This document shows positions 7,298 through 7,644 of a stretch of DNA of 7,644 nt, one piece after another; position 1 is the stretch's first letter, and every line of letters starts with the position of its first letter. The stretch comes from an uncultured Bacteroidales bacterium. Lineage in GTDB: Bacteria; Bacteroidota; Bacteroidia; Bacteroidales; UBA932. A model generated the notes under the pieces. It ran no database searches. It saw only the letters and a list, made by a program, of their open reading frames with translations, and was not told the origin of the DNA. Location of the stretch: assembly GCA_902461985.1 (NCBI GenBank), contig CABQAB010000096.1:1-7644 (forward strand), in the 5' to 3' direction. The position numbers and the translations under genes are program-made.

Positions 7298-7644
7298 TTA
7301 TTTACTTTTGATAAACTTCACGGATATGGCCCCCAGTACCAGGCAGACACCGGCGACGAGGAACATGCTGACCTGTGCCCCTCCGACGAGTTTGAGGAGG
7401 AAGCCTCCGCAGGCGGCGGCAATGATTTGCGGGAGGCATATCGTGCCGTTGAACAGACCGAGATAGGTGCCGATATGGTCACCGGAAAGGGAGTTCGTAA
7501 GAAGGGTGAAAGGAATCGCCAGCATGGCAGCCCACGCAACTCCTATGAGAAGGAACGATATGAAGAGCAGATACTGGTCGTGGATGAAGAAGACTGAAGC
7601 GAAGCCCGCAGCCCATCTGCCAAGTCAGGTTTCCAAAATTGGAA
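7298..7644 (-). CDS. MFS sugar transporter, SLC45/GPH type, 3' end (partial, frame interrupted near the edge)
   Basis: Only the last 108 codons are intact, 7624 down to the TAA at 7298-7300. Seen: three hydrophobic segments, roughly FFIHDQYLLFISFLLIG, then a helix around GTYLGLFNGTICLPQI, then MFLVAGVCLVLGAISV, ending in KFIKSK. The G.YLG.FN....PQ pattern is characteristic of late helices in SLC45-type disaccharide/H+ symporters, and proteins of this type often sit beside susCD-like genes for starch or maltose. The inferred role is inner-membrane uptake of maltose or maltooligosaccharides. Upstream of LGRWAAGF the frame meets TGA at 7625-7627, only 17 bases from the window end. The gene is therefore either disrupted or the terminal bases are unreliable. 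An internal ATG at 7525 exists, but starting there would cut through a helix, so it is not the true start. Confidence 0.8.

Noticed and set aside
7318..7539. Second minus-strand open frame over the MFS gene
   Set aside because: Its translation is proline-, serine- and arginine-rich without membrane helices, while the other frame gives clear transporter helices.

Overview
The window looks like chromosomal DNA of a Bacteroidota bacterium, most likely order Bacteroidales. The main evidence is an adjacent SusC-like and SusD-like gene pair, an arrangement essentially confined to this phylum. Supporting signs are AT-rich gene starts without a clear Shine-Dalgarno in the sus genes and -7 boxes of the Bacteroides type (TAnnTTTG). 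I cannot name a genus. All six genes I support lie on the minus strand, so the window reads right to left.

Right part (about 7644 to 1300): a polysaccharide-utilisation operon. In transcription order it holds the 3' end of an MFS sugar transporter of the SLC45/GPH type, a full-length SusC-like TonB-dependent transporter (992 aa), a SusD-like surface glycan-binding lipoprotein (555 aa from the chosen start) and a SusE/F-position lipoprotein (387 aa) with a C-terminal CBM26-like starch-binding module. Spacers are 25, 23 and 41 bp, and the operon closes with a 12-bp perfect-stem hairpin at 1302-1335. Together the proteins would capture an alpha-glucan at the surface (SusE-like and SusD-like), import oligosaccharides through the outer membrane (SusC-like, TonB-powered) and carry smaller sugars across the inner membrane (MFS). 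No glycoside hydrolase or regulator lies in the window; these would be expected to the right of it. The substrate, starch-type glucan, is inferred mainly from the CBM26-like module and the SLC45-type transporter.

Left part (about 1200 to 195): a separate two-gene unit with its own predicted promoter. A small GHKL-type ATP-binding protein overlaps by 7 bp a 96-aa STAS-like (DUF4325-type) protein. This resembles the kinase/antagonist pair of a partner-switching module, but its function is unknown. It is the least understood part of the window.

Left edge (1-194): no supportable gene. It holds a possible leftward promoter followed by two small hairpins, probably the leader of a gene beyond the window.

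Right edge: the MFS frame is broken by a TGA 17 bases from the end, next to a 14-bp palindrome. This is either a pseudogene or an end-of-sequence artefact.
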